Source: Mastigias papua (Eukaryota > Cnidaria > Scyphozoa > Rhizostomeae > Mastigiidae). From it: a stretch of 64,000 bases of DNA. The stretch is taken from assembly GCA_964019165.1 (NCBI GenBank), contig OZ025283.1:5033001-5097000 (forward strand). Direction: 5' to 3'. The position numbers were made by a program, and so were the translations under genes. Positions 1 through 29,597 of this stretch are shown piece by piece; position 1 is the first letter of the stretch; each line of letters starts with the position of its first letter. The notes below the pieces were generated by a model that searched no databases, was not told the origin of the DNA, and saw nothing but the letters and a program-made list of their open reading frames with translations.

Positions 1-420
1 AAGGAAACATTTTAGCTTCTGTGCATGTGAGTTCATTTGGTATATCCTGTAAGTCCATGGTTTTACATAGTCAAGCGTGTTACAGCAAAGCAGCAACATG
101 TTACAACACCCTCCTTGACCTGCTTTACAGTTATATTTGGCATGAGCTACTTAACCATTGAGTTGGTCCAAGTGAATGTACACATTATGGTTGATACTAT
201 TCATAGAAACATACACTTTTGACTTGACCAAAACAGCACTTTCATCTGCCTCCCGAAAAGCAGCATAAACCTAACCCTCCTTCCACAGATGTATCCTTGC
301 TTCTTCTTGCGAAACGCTTCTGGTGCCAATCCGCTATGTGACATTGTTGTGGTCATCAGCAAATGATCTCCAATTTTCTCATTGAGTTTGGAAGCGATAC
401 CTAAGATTTTGTCCAGCCTT
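1..420 (-). pseudogene. Relic of a SWIM-type zinc-finger protein
   Basis: On the minus strand a broken frame reads from about 420 down to 1. It contains LDKILGIASKLNEKIGDH and RKKKQGYICGRRVRF, then after a frame change VYVSMNSINHNVYIHLDQLNG, a stop, and AHAKYNCKAGQGGCCNM. The last piece has the spacing of a SWIM zinc finger (CxC...CxH), with the first Cys changed to Tyr and the His changed to Met, so metal binding is lost. Proteins of this kind are often multi-copy and mobile-element linked in invertebrates (family knowledge). The frame is cut by the window edge, at least one stop and one shift. I cannot name the full protein. Confidence 0.45.
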
Positions 421-710
421 CTTTGTCTATTCTGCCCTGCTGTGCTAATTCATCGGCATTATCTCCTTTCATTACGGATCTATCATTTTTATCACCATCT
501 ACTGGTCTAACCATGCCATTTCCTTGGCTATAATAGCTTTCTGCAGGGGCTCCCTCAGCACTGGTTCCTGGGCAAGAGTTTTAAAAAAAACTAGGGATGT
601 GCTGGTCAAAATTACTGGAAGAACTGTTGTAAACTGTCAGCAATATCGAAAGTAACGTACGATCACCTTATAGAACATCAGCAAATATAATCTCTCTTAA
701 CTACAACCTA
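421..710. other. No gene recognised
   Basis: I see no coding frame, RNA gene or terminal repeat in this stretch. It lies upstream of the receptor transmembrane exon and may be intron or flank. Confidence 0.4.
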
Positions 711-838
711 CAACTATGATGCTTTGTATGCTAGGATGACCAGCACTACCTGGTACAACTATGATGACCAGGATGCTTTGTGCTTTAGGATGACCAGCAC
801 TACCTGGTACAACTATGATGACCAGGATGCTTTGTGCG
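711..838 (+). repeat. 54-bp tandem repeat, about 2.3 copies
   Basis: The block AGGATGACCAGCACTACC begins at 733 and recurs at 787, giving a 54-bp period. The copies are nearly identical, so the duplication is young. The repeat has no open frame of note. Confidence 0.8.
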
Positions 839-1590
839 CTAGCTGCTATATGACGTAGTAAGGGAAAAGGTCTATTAATATTCTGATTTTAGAAGAAGGC
901 CACGGAGCAGGTGCTTATCTCTGTCTTGCACTTTTTCTCTTTACAGGGGTGTGGATATCTAGGATTGATAGGAAGAGATTATAGAGGTTGGCTCTGAAAG
1001 TCAACGCTCTGTAGATCTTGCAGAAACATTTCTCTGTTGTAATTTCGTAGTTTACGAATGTCTGCAGTATATTACATTCTATGGTAGACCTAGCATTTAT
1101 TTTCCTATTTCCATAAATGACATAGTGGTCGATAATTCCAACTTTTATTACCCCACACGCGGAAACATAGGGCGATTTTTAGAGTGATTGATCTTGGTTG
1201 TCCATTGTTTAGAAATTACGTTTTTCATAGCCTGGCTTGAACACCTTGTTTAAAACTTTATGAATTCGATGTTCTGATTCAAGTGGTCTTGACATTTGTT
1301 CCTCACTCGTTTGAACCAGATGCATTTTATCATGCCAAGTAGGTTGCTCTCAAAGTTAATTAAGTCAGGGTATTGCAGGGGGGGAGCATTTCCTTGTGTT
1401 GAATCCACAGGTCGTTGTGTCTGTATACACCATCTGTGTTTTAGGGCAGAGTTGTATGGAATTCATTTTTCTGGATGACAACCCCCGCATCTATATATCT
1501 AACTGCTGCCATAGAGACAGATGCCTATTGTGTAGTATTTCGACACCCCTCTGAGCTGTCATAAGTAGCTATATATAAGAACTTCATCTT
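839..1590. other. No gene recognised upstream of the receptor exon
   Basis: I searched this stretch for a cysteine-rich activin-receptor ectodomain exon with flanking splice sites and found none. A short Cys-containing frame near 1360-1478 does not fit the receptor cysteine pattern. Confidence 0.4.
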
Positions 1591-1858
1591 GAGCCCACCG
1601 CACATGGCAGATGTTTGCCTTTCAAAGACGTAGATGTTTGTGTTTGATCTTTCAAGGACATAATAATCTGCCGTGTCCGGTACTCAAAGATGAAGATTTT
1701 TGTTTTTAAAGACAGTCCTTGAGATTAAGTATGTTGAATCTCAAAGATCATCTTTGAAAGACAAAAATCTTCATCTTCGGGTATGGCACACAGCAGATCC
1801 TTGAACAGCCAAAAACAAAAATAGTTGTCTTTGAAAGACAAACCTCGGCTGTGGGCTT
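1591..1858. mobile_element. Foldback (hairpin) element
   Basis: The left arm (about 1591-1715) and right arm (about 1746-1858) are imperfect inverted copies. Matching blocks include AAAGATGAAGATTTTTGT on the left and its complement ACAAAAATCTTCATCTT on the right, and AGCCCAC near 1592 against GTGGGCT near 1851. The loop is about 30 bp. This is the shape of a foldback MITE. No target duplication was identified. Confidence 0.6.
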
Positions 1859-2164
1859 TAGTAGCCTGGAAACGTGAAATTTTAAGTACCCTGGAAACGG
1901 GATATTTTACGTAGCCATATAGTGGCTTGTATAGTTGTGTATACATTCTGGTGAAGCTGTAAGGTTTTAATATATTTACTAATTTTGTTACTTTGTAGTT
2001 AGGTTATGTACTATTTTAGCTTGTAACCTTTTAGCTGAGTGCCCCCTCAAAAATCAACCAGGCTGAAAAGCAACCCTCCTGAAAGCACCTGAAAGATGTA
2101 AGACAAATGACTTTAGATCATAATACTTATACTGCATTTACTATCACACTTCTTATATTTTCAG

Positions 2165-20265
<18,101 letters not shown>

Positions 20266-20632
20266 GACGTTGGTTGCTGTTCCACTACGTCATTCAATTG
20301 CTACTTCCTTTATTTCGTTCAGTCTCGGCATCATTGCTCATAGATTCGTTGGTGTTGCTGCTTCCACCGGGGTTTTTTAGTTACGTTTGATGATACTGTT
20401 TGATGATGCATTGAATTGAATTCTGCAGCCATTATGAAGGCCATAGATCATAGTCTAAAGGAGATCAAGTATTACGTTTTTGTTTTAGGATAAGAACATT
20501 TCCTTGAATTTGGCATATTGGCTCCATGTAGACTAATGTTATTCTATATAACTTAAGACACAGGTCTGTTTTTGCTCTCGGTATTTTTGGAATTTTTTCC
20601 CATTAAACCCGTATTTTATCTTTTAGTTTTGT
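20266..20632 (+). other. Receptor 3' untranslated region (probable)
   Basis: Non-coding sequence after the stop. A possible ATTAAA polyadenylation signal lies at 20602-20607, and no AATAAA is seen nearer. The 3' end is inferred, not shown. Confidence 0.5.
20602..20607 (+). promoter_or_regulatory. Candidate poly(A) signal ATTAAA
   Basis: ATTAAA is a common variant of the poly(A) hexamer and lies 337 bp after the receptor stop. T-rich sequence follows. In such AT-rich DNA chance occurrence is likely. Confidence 0.3.
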
Positions 20633-20659
20633 ATATACATACATACATACGTACATACA

Positions 20660-20693
<34 letters not shown>

Positions 20694-20716
20694 CATACAT
20701 ACATACATACATACAT
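20633..20716. repeat. (TACA)n microsatellite
   Basis: About 20 units of TACA with single substitutions. It borders the left arm of the long inverted repeat element. Confidence 0.95.
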
Positions 20717-20738
20717 TCATGCATAGGGCCAAGTTGCA

Positions 20739-21944
20739 CGTAGCGATTTTCAGCTGGATATTGGATGAGATATTAGTTATCGGATAATCACTTTGATTCC
20801 TTCATCGTGTAACAAACCAGAAAAATATTGCAAATGGATCATAGACGGTCTAAGCGTGCGCACAATATAATCAGATTGATTTGATTTTATTCAGAATATC
20901 TAGTGGAAGTTAAAGGTACCGGCAGTGGCTTCACACAAAGTAGCATGTTGTGATCATTTATATATAGACAACTTGCACCTGATCAGCAAGCATTAAAAGC
21001 ATGCATGTTTTGTTGCTATACTTGTTTGAAATGACGATGTATGGACAACACTCTACTTTATTTAGAATCTCTCATAGTAAATATACAATGTAATTTGCGT
21101 AATCTTTCTCTAGAACTGCACACAAGAGTTTTACGAATTGCACATTTTATGCTGAACTGCACGCCAGTCCCATAGCCAGGGAGGTCTGGGGGCACGACCC
21201 CCTAGACTTCTGAAATCTGCTTCAATCCCCTCCTGAAAGCTACAGTAGTGTACTCAATTATTGTTGCTTCATTTTAGCATGTGTCGGATTAAGCTCGCTT
21301 GCAAACAGGCTGCCTCAAAATGTCTCTTAGCAGCGAATAGAAAGCATATGCATATAGATTGGCTCAATTCGTCCCGTTTTTATTCTTCCATGTTCACTAT
21401 TACCTATTTTTCATAAAATTTCTGCATTGGGATAGAGTGGACTCTCCCCTCTGTCCCTATATATCGTCATTTCCGACAAGTATAGCAACAGAATATTCAT
21501 ACTTTCAATGTTTGCTAGTCAGGTGCATGTTGTTTTTACATATATGAATCAAGAGCTATCCCTTAGAAATAGTCTGGATATTGCTGACAATATTTTGACG
21601 GTATACTTATTACACGAGCAACACATTTGAAAGAATTATCTATCAAGTAGTAGGCTTTGGTCACAACATACATAAACATACCTCTGCAACATGTTGGAGC
21701 CTTCCCTTTCTCTTGTCGCCATTAATATGGTCACACCATGCTACTTAGTGTAAAGCCACTGTCGGTACCTTAACTTACACTAGATATTCTGAATAGAATC
21801 AAATCAATCTGATTATATTCCACCCACGCTTAGATTGTCTACGATCCATTTTGCAATATTTTTTGGCTTGTTGCACTATGACATAATCATAGGGAAGATC
21901 TGATAATTAGTATCTCATCCAATATCCTGCTGATAATTGCTTAC
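20739..21944. mobile_element. 1.2-kb element with ~216-bp inverted arms
   Basis: The left arm (20739-20954) and right arm (21728-21944) are inverted copies over about 216 bp at roughly 85 percent identity by eye. Shared blocks include GGATATTGGATGAGATA, AATATAATCAGATTGATTTG, CAGAATATCTAGTG and AAGTAGCATG. The 770-bp centre has no supportable frame. Microsatellites lie on both sides. It is a foldback or MITE-like element of unknown superfamily. The centre may have lost its coding part. Confidence 0.75.
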
Positions 21945-22071
21945 ATATAAACATATATATATATATATACATATAGGGATCATAGTTAGACAAACAGGTC
22001 ATGCTGCCCCTAGTGATGAATTTTGCATAATTAGTAAGACGTATAATTCATACGATCTACTTATACATAAG

Positions 22072-22350
<279 letters not shown>

Positions 22351-22399
22351 CTGTATGTTTGTATGTATGTTTGTATGTATGTATATATGTATGTATATA

Positions 22400-24260
22400 T
22401 GTATTATGTATATGTACATAAACGAATGTAGATATCTACACCTTACGTGGTCGTTTGTTTGCTGGAATTTTTCACTATATTGCTCATTAAGTATTTTTAT
22501 CAAGATATACCCCTAGTTAATCTGATATCGGCTATCGTAACTTACAACCACTGGCATTAAAAGAATTGGTTGAGTGTATTGTTGTGTCCAAAAAGCAAAC
22601 CTTCTAAGCATGCGTTGTTTGATTTTTATACAGTTTGTTGTGTTTTAGCGTTTCATCAGAATTTGTCGAAGGGACAGAGAGAATTGAGGCCTATTGTGGC
22701 GTGCAGTTTTATGATCAATTTGAATTTGCAGGATGGAAGTTCATGTTGTAAATTACCTTTATTTAGGACTTTCTGAATGATTCTGAAATGGCAATATAGT
22801 CACATTTTGTTCTCGACAAGTCAGCGGATTTGTTTACATGATACTGTTAGCCAGTAAGAGGCTTCAGTTTCCACACTTCATTGTTGCACCAATTAGAAGA
22901 GGAGTTGCTGTGGAGAAATCACTACTCATAACTTTGGCCCTGGAAAATATATGTATTCATTTATAGAGACGAGCTTTTAATTGCAACCTCGTAAATGCAT
23001 TTTGCATTGCCTTCTTAGAGCCCTAAGCTGGCAAGTAAATGGTTTCCAAGATATTCAACATATTGGGTAGAATTTGATCTTATATACAAAATGCCCGTCC
23101 TGAACCACTCTTTATTGTTTAAAAGATGAGAACGTATATATTCATGCACTTTATTGATTGAGACACAGCATCGTGACTCATGCATGCTTCGCTTGGCTTG
23201 AAAGCGCAACAATAACTGCTCCTTCCATTCTTTTATAGATCATTGCTTGCGGCCCGGCTCTTAAGGGATATATAATTACAGTTATCACATGTAAATCTTG
23301 TATATAGTATTGCTTTTGAGTATCGGTATTACGTAATTATATATCCAGTAAGTAAATACTGATTTTATTGTTATCTATATTATAGCATCAAAGACACCCA
23401 GAATACCATATTTTAATTTTTATTTTGCTCTTTTTATCGCCCTTTCCTTTTTGTGGGCTTTTTAAAAGTTCTTTCATCTTTAAGCTATTTACTCTGATTT
23501 TCGAAAATAGTTTTCTCGATTGTTAGCCTTTCTATTACTCACTTTTTAGCTTATTTCATCATGAGATGGACGGTTGCAATGTAACTTCTCCCAACAGTCT
23601 CATCTTACATTCATATCCTTGACTAGGTCCCTGATCACCTATCGCCTTACAGTCAAACGCATTCGATTACATCTTCAGCTAATATTAAGATAGGACATAT
23701 TTTTATGAGATAGCACGTGATATACATTGAAACCACTTTCTCTTCCAAGACAGTCGGTTTCATTGCCGGATTCATCATTTCCACTCTTGGAACAATGAAC
23801 AGTCTGTAGAACTGCAAATACAATGCTTATTACTTTCCCTTCATAAAAATGTGGCTCTCTACCATCAGTATGTTTAAAGTATGAAATTATGTATTTAGTA
23901 TACACAATTTGTATAGTGTTCAGTTCTTGATATTAGTCTTTTATAACAACGTTTTCAAATCCATGACAGTACGTGATTGAGACATGATAGAAACACTGTG
24001 TTAAGCTTTAAGGATCTTTGATGATCGAGTGTTAAATCTCTTGTGAATTTAGTATATCATCTACCAGTTAACAATTCATTTACCTTCAATTTAACTATTG
24101 TTATTTTCTCAAGCGTCCTGTTTCGTTCCCTTTTTCAATTATCCTTTTCAACTGAACTATGATGATACACATATATGTGCTAGCTACTGATGGCACATAT
24201 TAAAGCTGATTGAGAAAGGCGAAAAGCCGAAAGTAACCTTAATGTGCTAAAAATCAGGGG
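22400..24260. other. Intergenic, no gene recognised
   Basis: About 1.9 kb with only short frames of random composition. I see no splice-flanked exon, RNA or transposon end that I can support. Confidence 0.4.
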
Positions 24261-24267
24261 AGTTAAA

Positions 24268-24420
24268 ACAAGGCACTGTGGTCTAGTGGTTAGGACGCTT
24301 GCCCGGAATGCAAGAGACCCTGGTTCCATCCCAGGTGGTAGTAAGTTTTATTTTTCTCCTGATTTTTCTGAGCGTACTACCAATCTTTCTGTTTGCATTG
24401 AAAAAGGAGAAGTCCTGGTG
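24268..24420 (+). mobile_element. tRNA-derived SINE head (or degenerate tRNA gene)
   Basis: A polymerase III box A (TGGTCTAGTGG, 24279-24289) and box B (GGTTCCATCCC, 24322-24332) stand 32 bp apart. A good anticodon stem-loop (CTTGC, loop CCGGAAT, GCAAG) and T arm (CCTGG/CCAGG) lie in the right places. The acceptor stem does not pair (GGCACTG against TGGTAGT) and U33 is C, so it is not a working tRNA. It is best read as the head of a SINE, followed by about 80 bp of unrelated tail and a microsatellite. Confidence 0.6.
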
Positions 24421-24428
24421 CTATGTTT

Positions 24429-24429
24429 G

Positions 24430-24481
<52 letters not shown>

Positions 24482-24531
24482 TGTGTGCGTGCGTGCGTGT
24501 GTGCATGCGTGCATGTGTGCGTGTGCACGTC
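24429..24531. repeat. (GTGC)n/(GTGT)n microsatellite
   Basis: About 100 bp of GTGTGT then GTGC units. It may mark the 3' end of the SINE just upstream. Confidence 0.95.
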
Positions 24532-25335
24532 GTATGATTACAAGCTTCTATGGAATTTGCTGTGTTGGCAATCTAACTTGCTGGGAGTGAGAGACCCCTT
24601 GTATGTTTTTGCATCATCTCTCAACGAGAAGGTCATTCTACCATAGAAACCTGAGATGGACGGAGGGATAAATCAATGGATGCACAGAGTTCATCGGCAT
24701 ATTCCTCACCATCAGACGGTTGAAATTCATCACCTCCAGATTACTTACCTCCTCCTCACTACGGTTTAAGTCCGATCTAGCCATACTAGCTGGTAGTAAT
24801 GCAGTGAGTTTATGTTTGGGCACTGTGTCCTGTGAGACAAGTCCTGAAGCTTCCCGCGAAGCTGGTGTTTTTGCTTCCTGTGAAGCTGGCGTTTGTTATG
24901 CTTGTAAAGCTGACGTGTGTGCTTCCTGTCAAGCCGATCTGCCCGTCTCATTTTTAAATGACAATCTCAAAGGCAGAGGATGGTTTGGGATCTTTTCGCT
25001 AAGACAGAAGTTTGATGGTTTCGAGCATACTTTGCCGCGTAGATGTAGGCATATTTAGAAGCAATTCATTGACGTGGACGGTGTATTATCCCCCCCCCCC
25101 CTCCAGTAGAAAAGAAATACTTATCTTCTGCTCCAAAAAAGAAATACTTATCTTCTGCTCCTACTTTGCAAATGTTTTCAAAGAATCAGTCGATGCGATT
25201 TAACCAAGATGTGGGACAACAGAAGTAGTTTCATAATCTACTGGAAGAAGAGTGATCGGCACAACTGGTTTGCGCGTGCGCGGTGCTGTCTCTCGTACAA
25301 CTGTGGAACGACGTAGGCTGATATTGCAATAGAAT
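24532..25335. other. Intergenic, short duplication only
   Basis: No gene recognised. A 112-codon open stretch at 24720-25058 has short internal repeats (SCEAGV, CKADV, CQADL) and no known domain. The block GAAATACTTATCTTCTGCTCC is duplicated in tandem at 25110-25162. Confidence 0.4.
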
Positions 25336-27332
25336 TAATGTGGAAACTGTTGGCTTCAGTCCTTGCGGAAGCTATTTATGAGCACCTTGAACGGAATGGA
25401 CTACTTGTGAATAAGGAAAAAGGCTGTAGAAAGAGACAAGGTGTACAAGAGATCACTTGTCAGTTGATAAAATTACAGCGATGTCTAATGTGCGGAAACG
25501 CAGTTATTGAGCACAAATCTAAAAGTGACTGCCTTGGCCTGAGCTTGAATTGACTATAGAAAGGCATATGATTTGGTACCGCATACATGGCTGTTGAATT
25601 GCATGAATCTGGAATTGCAAGTAATATGGTACCTTTACTAAACAACAGTATGAATATGTGGAGAACTGACTTAACATCTGGTAAACATGTCTTTGGAGAA
25701 GTTAGGATAAAAAGAGGGATATTTCAGGGTGACAGTTTGTCTCCTCTACTATTTGTATTGGCCCTAACCCATTAACTCTAATATTGAGAGAAGTTAAAGC
25801 AGGCTACGATGTGAGAGAGAAAGTCGGTATAAATCATCTGTTTTAAATGGATGACCTGAAATTTTTATGTTAAAAATGGAAACAAATGTACTCTTGTCAA
25901 TACAGTGAGAATACTCAGCGATGACATCAGAATGCAATTCGGAATCAGTATGTGTGCTATTTTGACCATGAAAAGAGAAAAGATTGTAAAATTTGATTGT
26001 ATTTCTTTGCCAGAAAATGAAATTATGAAAAGCCTTGAAGAGGAAGGGTACAAATATTAAGGAATTATAGAGAATGACAACGTAAAGCACGGAGAAATGA
26101 AGGAGATGATGAAGAGAGAGCATTTTAGATGAGTTAGAAAGATCTTAAATTCCAAACTAAATGCTGGAAACACCATCCAAGCAATAAATGCCAGAGCGAT
26201 ATAACTGACCAGTTACGGTACAGGAACAATTCATTGAAGGGTAGATGAGCTGAAAGCTGTTGACAGGTAGACAGAAAAGCTACTGAAATTTTACAGAGCA
26301 TTGCATCCACAGGTAGATGCTGATAGACTGTATTACCGAAGAGCGGAAGGTGGTAGAGGGTCAATTAGTGTTGAGGATTGTGTCGAGGTTGAGGTAGTTT
26401 ATTTAGATGTGTGGAAAGAAGTAACGAGCCCTTTTTGAAAGCAGTACACGATGAAGACTTACTGAGCCCTGGAATGCCAAAGGAAATATCAGAGGTAAAA
26501 AGGATGGAAGCTCATAAAGAGAAGGTTCTACGTGATAAATTGACTGTAGATATATGAAGTTCTGATTCATGGGATTGGCTGAGAAAAGGTGCTTTGAAGA
26601 AAGATACTGAAGGGATCATAATGGCTGCCCTAGATCAAGCATTGAGGACGACCGTTATTAGGAGCCTTATAGATAAACAAGATGTCTCACCTACATGTAG
26701 AATGTGTGGAAAGTGAGAAGAAACTATCCCGCAAGTAGTGGCTGAATATGAAAAATTGGCTCAAAAGCAGTATAAGAATTGGCCTCATGATAGAGTTGGT
26801 AGGGTAATAAACTGGAAGCTGTGCAGAAGATATGGTTTTATATGTACAGAGAAATAGGATGATCGTATTCCAGGTGTCTTGGAGAATGGAAAGTCAAAGA
26901 TCTTGTGGGACGTTAGAATCCAGATCGATCAGCAATTAGATCACGAACGACCTGATATTGTGCTACACGATAAAGGGAAGAATGAATACAAAATAATTAA
27001 TGCCTCATGTCCGTTTGATTGAAGAGTGATCGACAAAGAAGAGGAGGAAAAAGAGGGAATACGACGATCTCAGAAGAGTTGTGGCAAAGTTATGGAGTGT
27101 CAGGAAAGTACTTATAATACCAATCGTCATCGGAGCTCTTGGTACACTAAGCAGAAATTTTAAGAAATATGTTGAGGGACTTGAGATGAGACAGTTAACA
27201 TCTTTATTACAGAAATCTTGCATACTTGGTACAGAAATCTTGGTACCTAAGGTTGAGGAATTCAAATTCACTGCCCAGAAAGCCCGCCTAGTATCAGAAA
27301 GGCTTGAAGAATACAAATAATAATAATAATTT
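25336..27332 (+). mobile_element. R4/Dong-like LINE copy A1, 5'-truncated and decayed
   Basis: It begins inside the RT (MWKLLASVLAEAIYEHLERN). Later come RIKRGIFQGDSLSPLLFV (25705-25760), a broken catalytic box (stop then MDDLKF near 25845) and a damaged zinc knuckle (CRMCGK, stop, EETIPQ near 26697). The restriction-like endonuclease follows (ERPDIVLHDKGKNE near 26948), then the conserved end WSVRKVLIIPIVIGALGTL (27095-27150). Many stops and shifts show it is dead. It ends in (TAA)n at 27317-27332, as Dong-type elements do. Confidence 0.85.
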
Positions 27333-27486
27333 TTTAAAACTTTGACATATATAAACTAAACATACAAATACAAATCTCTCTAATGATAGGTAATTTGTAC
27401 TTGGCTGACCTAATTACAGATAATATTAATAATATTAAAAAGAAAAGACTATATATATGAACAAGCTAACGGAGGAAAGAAATCTG
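27333..27486. other. Junction between copies A1 and B1
   Basis: AT-rich, with AATATTAATAATATT near 27425-27440. It is likely the 3' untranslated end of the minus-strand element B1. Confidence 0.4.
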
Positions 27487-29597
27487 TTAATAAGAAAGAA
27501 GTTCCGGGTTAGTCCAGGGTTTGTTGCGCATGCAGAATATGTAATACGTTGTGCGAATTATTATGCTAGTTAATTTAGTAATTATGAAGTTAGTGTGCCC
27601 TATGTTAATAGTTAAATCGTCACACATCTGAATAAACGAATCGCAAGATTGTCCAAAGATTCCAGGGGAACTTATGGACAAGTTCACAAATTTGACGTGA
27701 CGGTATTTCGATGATAGGTCATTTAGAAGGTAGCGATATTTGGTAAATTTCCTATTAACATTATTCTTAAGGTTCGTCTCAAAGCCGACGCTCAATTCAA
27801 TTACGTACAGAGTACTACAAGAAGTGGAGATAAGCATGTCAGGACGTAGATCATCGCCAGTGATAAGAGAAGGGGAAAGATATTGAGGGAGGTCAACATA
27901 AAAAGTGCAGTGATTCAAACATTGCAATGATGAGGCAAGGAAGTTAAGCGCAGAGTCATGTCTCCATGTGAAGCGGCCTTCGTTGAGATAAGTTTTACAG
28001 CCTGTAACAACACGGAGAAGAGACTCTGGATGGAAACAAAAGGAGCAGTCAGACGTTTGTGAGAGATTCCACAGCATGAGATTTTTGCGAGTTGCGAGTA
28101 TGTTGTTAAGATACCTGACAGTAAAGTTGGAAATATTTTTAGGTAGTTTACTTTGAGCAGAAGACCAGAGAGAATTTATAGCTTTCAACGAATGATTAAG
28201 GAGGAAAGTAATGATAAAGCCTTGTGAAGTTAAGTTAGATTGAAGCTAGTCAGTATGGTTTTGGCGTGCTGCCTTTAGAACTTGCTTAGTGTTTCGGTAT
28301 GCATCATATTGTATGTTCATGCCGAAGCTAGTAGTTTTCCAGAGGGATTTTATTGCATCGTTTGATGATGATTTCAGGGTAGACCGTAGGACAGTTTGAC
28401 ATTGTTGGAATTTAACAGAAGGAAGAAGGAGATTCAAGCCAAATTGGTTTCGAGGAAGACGAATGCCGCTGAGGGTGGCGCTAATTGGAAGATCCAACCA
28501 TTGCCTAATGAATCTTATCACTACATTATCAAGATTTTCAATCACCCAAGTTTTGGAAAGATCAGCAACAGTTAGACGCCAGGATAGCTTAGAAAGGACG
28601 TAGCGGTGATAGAGGAGAAGCCTGTTGCTGGGAAGGATGCGTAGCGAGTCGATTTGTTTCAGCATGTCGAGAAGAGACGATTCAAGATGGGTTTTGTGTT
28701 TATCATTGTTCATTTCAAAATTGAAGTAGCGGCCAAGATATTTAAAAGATTCGCCATTTTTAACAACTGGCAAAAGTTTAGTGTTGATGAAGAGTTTAGG
28801 CTGAAATTGTAAAGAGAGGGAGGAAAATTTCTTAATTCCAAAAGTAACGCATTTATCAACCCTTATTATCATATCCGCCCATCGGCACCATTTGGTGAAG
28901 CAGTTTAAAAGGAGCTGATTTTCACGTTCGTCAGTTGTAACGACCGCTGCATCATCTGCAAATTGGAACCAGTGGATAGGCTTAAAGAGACGATCGGTTG
29001 CATCATGAGTAGAGAAACCGAGTTGTTTATACATCCCTTGCTTGATAAATTGAACAAATGTATTGAAGCACATGTTAAAAAGCAGGGGGCTAAGGCAGTC
29101 ACCCTGAAGGACGCCTCGGCCAACTGGAATAGCAGGAGAGATAAAGTTATCGGTAATGATGGAAGTCTGAAAGTTGTCGTAAAGATTAGATATTAAAGTT
29201 TGTATAGTCGGTGGTACATGGTGATGATTAAGGACCGCTTTGATGAGATTGTGGTGTACTTCTCCAAAAGCATTTTTCAGGTCTAAGAGAGTTATGACTA
29301 CTGATCGTTGTTTTATTCCTGCCTTATCAATAATGGATGCCATCATGGAAGTGTGCTCGAGTACCCCTGACATTTTTGGAGTAAACCCTTTTTGAATTTC
29401 AGATTCAATGAATTTATTTTTACTAAGAAAGGAAAAAATAGAATCACGTAGACATGAAGTGAAGACTTTAAGAGGAACAGATTCGAGAGTGATAGGTCGG
29501 AAGTTTGCAGGATCATCGCTAGTGCCTTTTTTGTGCACCAGAACGGTACAAGCTTTTTCCATTCAGATGGAACCCGTCCAGATTCCCAAATAAAATG
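27487..29597 (-). mobile_element. Restriction-like-endonuclease LINE copy B1 (R2-like group)
   Basis: Minus strand, 5'-truncated in the RT at about 29597 (FIWESGRVPSEWKK). One frame holds most of it: RT 29562-28246 (FRPITLESVPLKVFTS, LLDLKNAFGEVHH, RGVLQGDCLSPLLF, QFADDAAV), one TAG at 28243-28245, then 28188-27487 with a zinc knuckle CSFCFHPESLLRVVTGC, GRFTWRHDSALNFL, and endonuclease residues LRPDMLI and YVIELSVGFETN. One frameshift lies near 29555. The CCHC then RPD...E layout after the RT marks LINEs with a PD-(D/E)XK endonuclease; this is a different family from copies A1-A5. Confidence 0.85.

Noticed and set aside
711..838. CRISPR-like array
   Set aside because: Two-copy tandem duplication without spacers, in a eukaryotic genome.
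1296..1478. Cys-rich frame as receptor ectodomain exon
   Set aside because: Cysteine spacing does not fit activin-type receptors and splice sites are missing.
24271..24340. Functional tRNA gene
   Set aside because: The acceptor stem does not pair and position 33 is C, so it is called a SINE head.
24244..24537. Frame reading GLVVRTLARNARDPGSIPGG
   Set aside because: It is a translation of the tRNA-like SINE head, a known false gene type.
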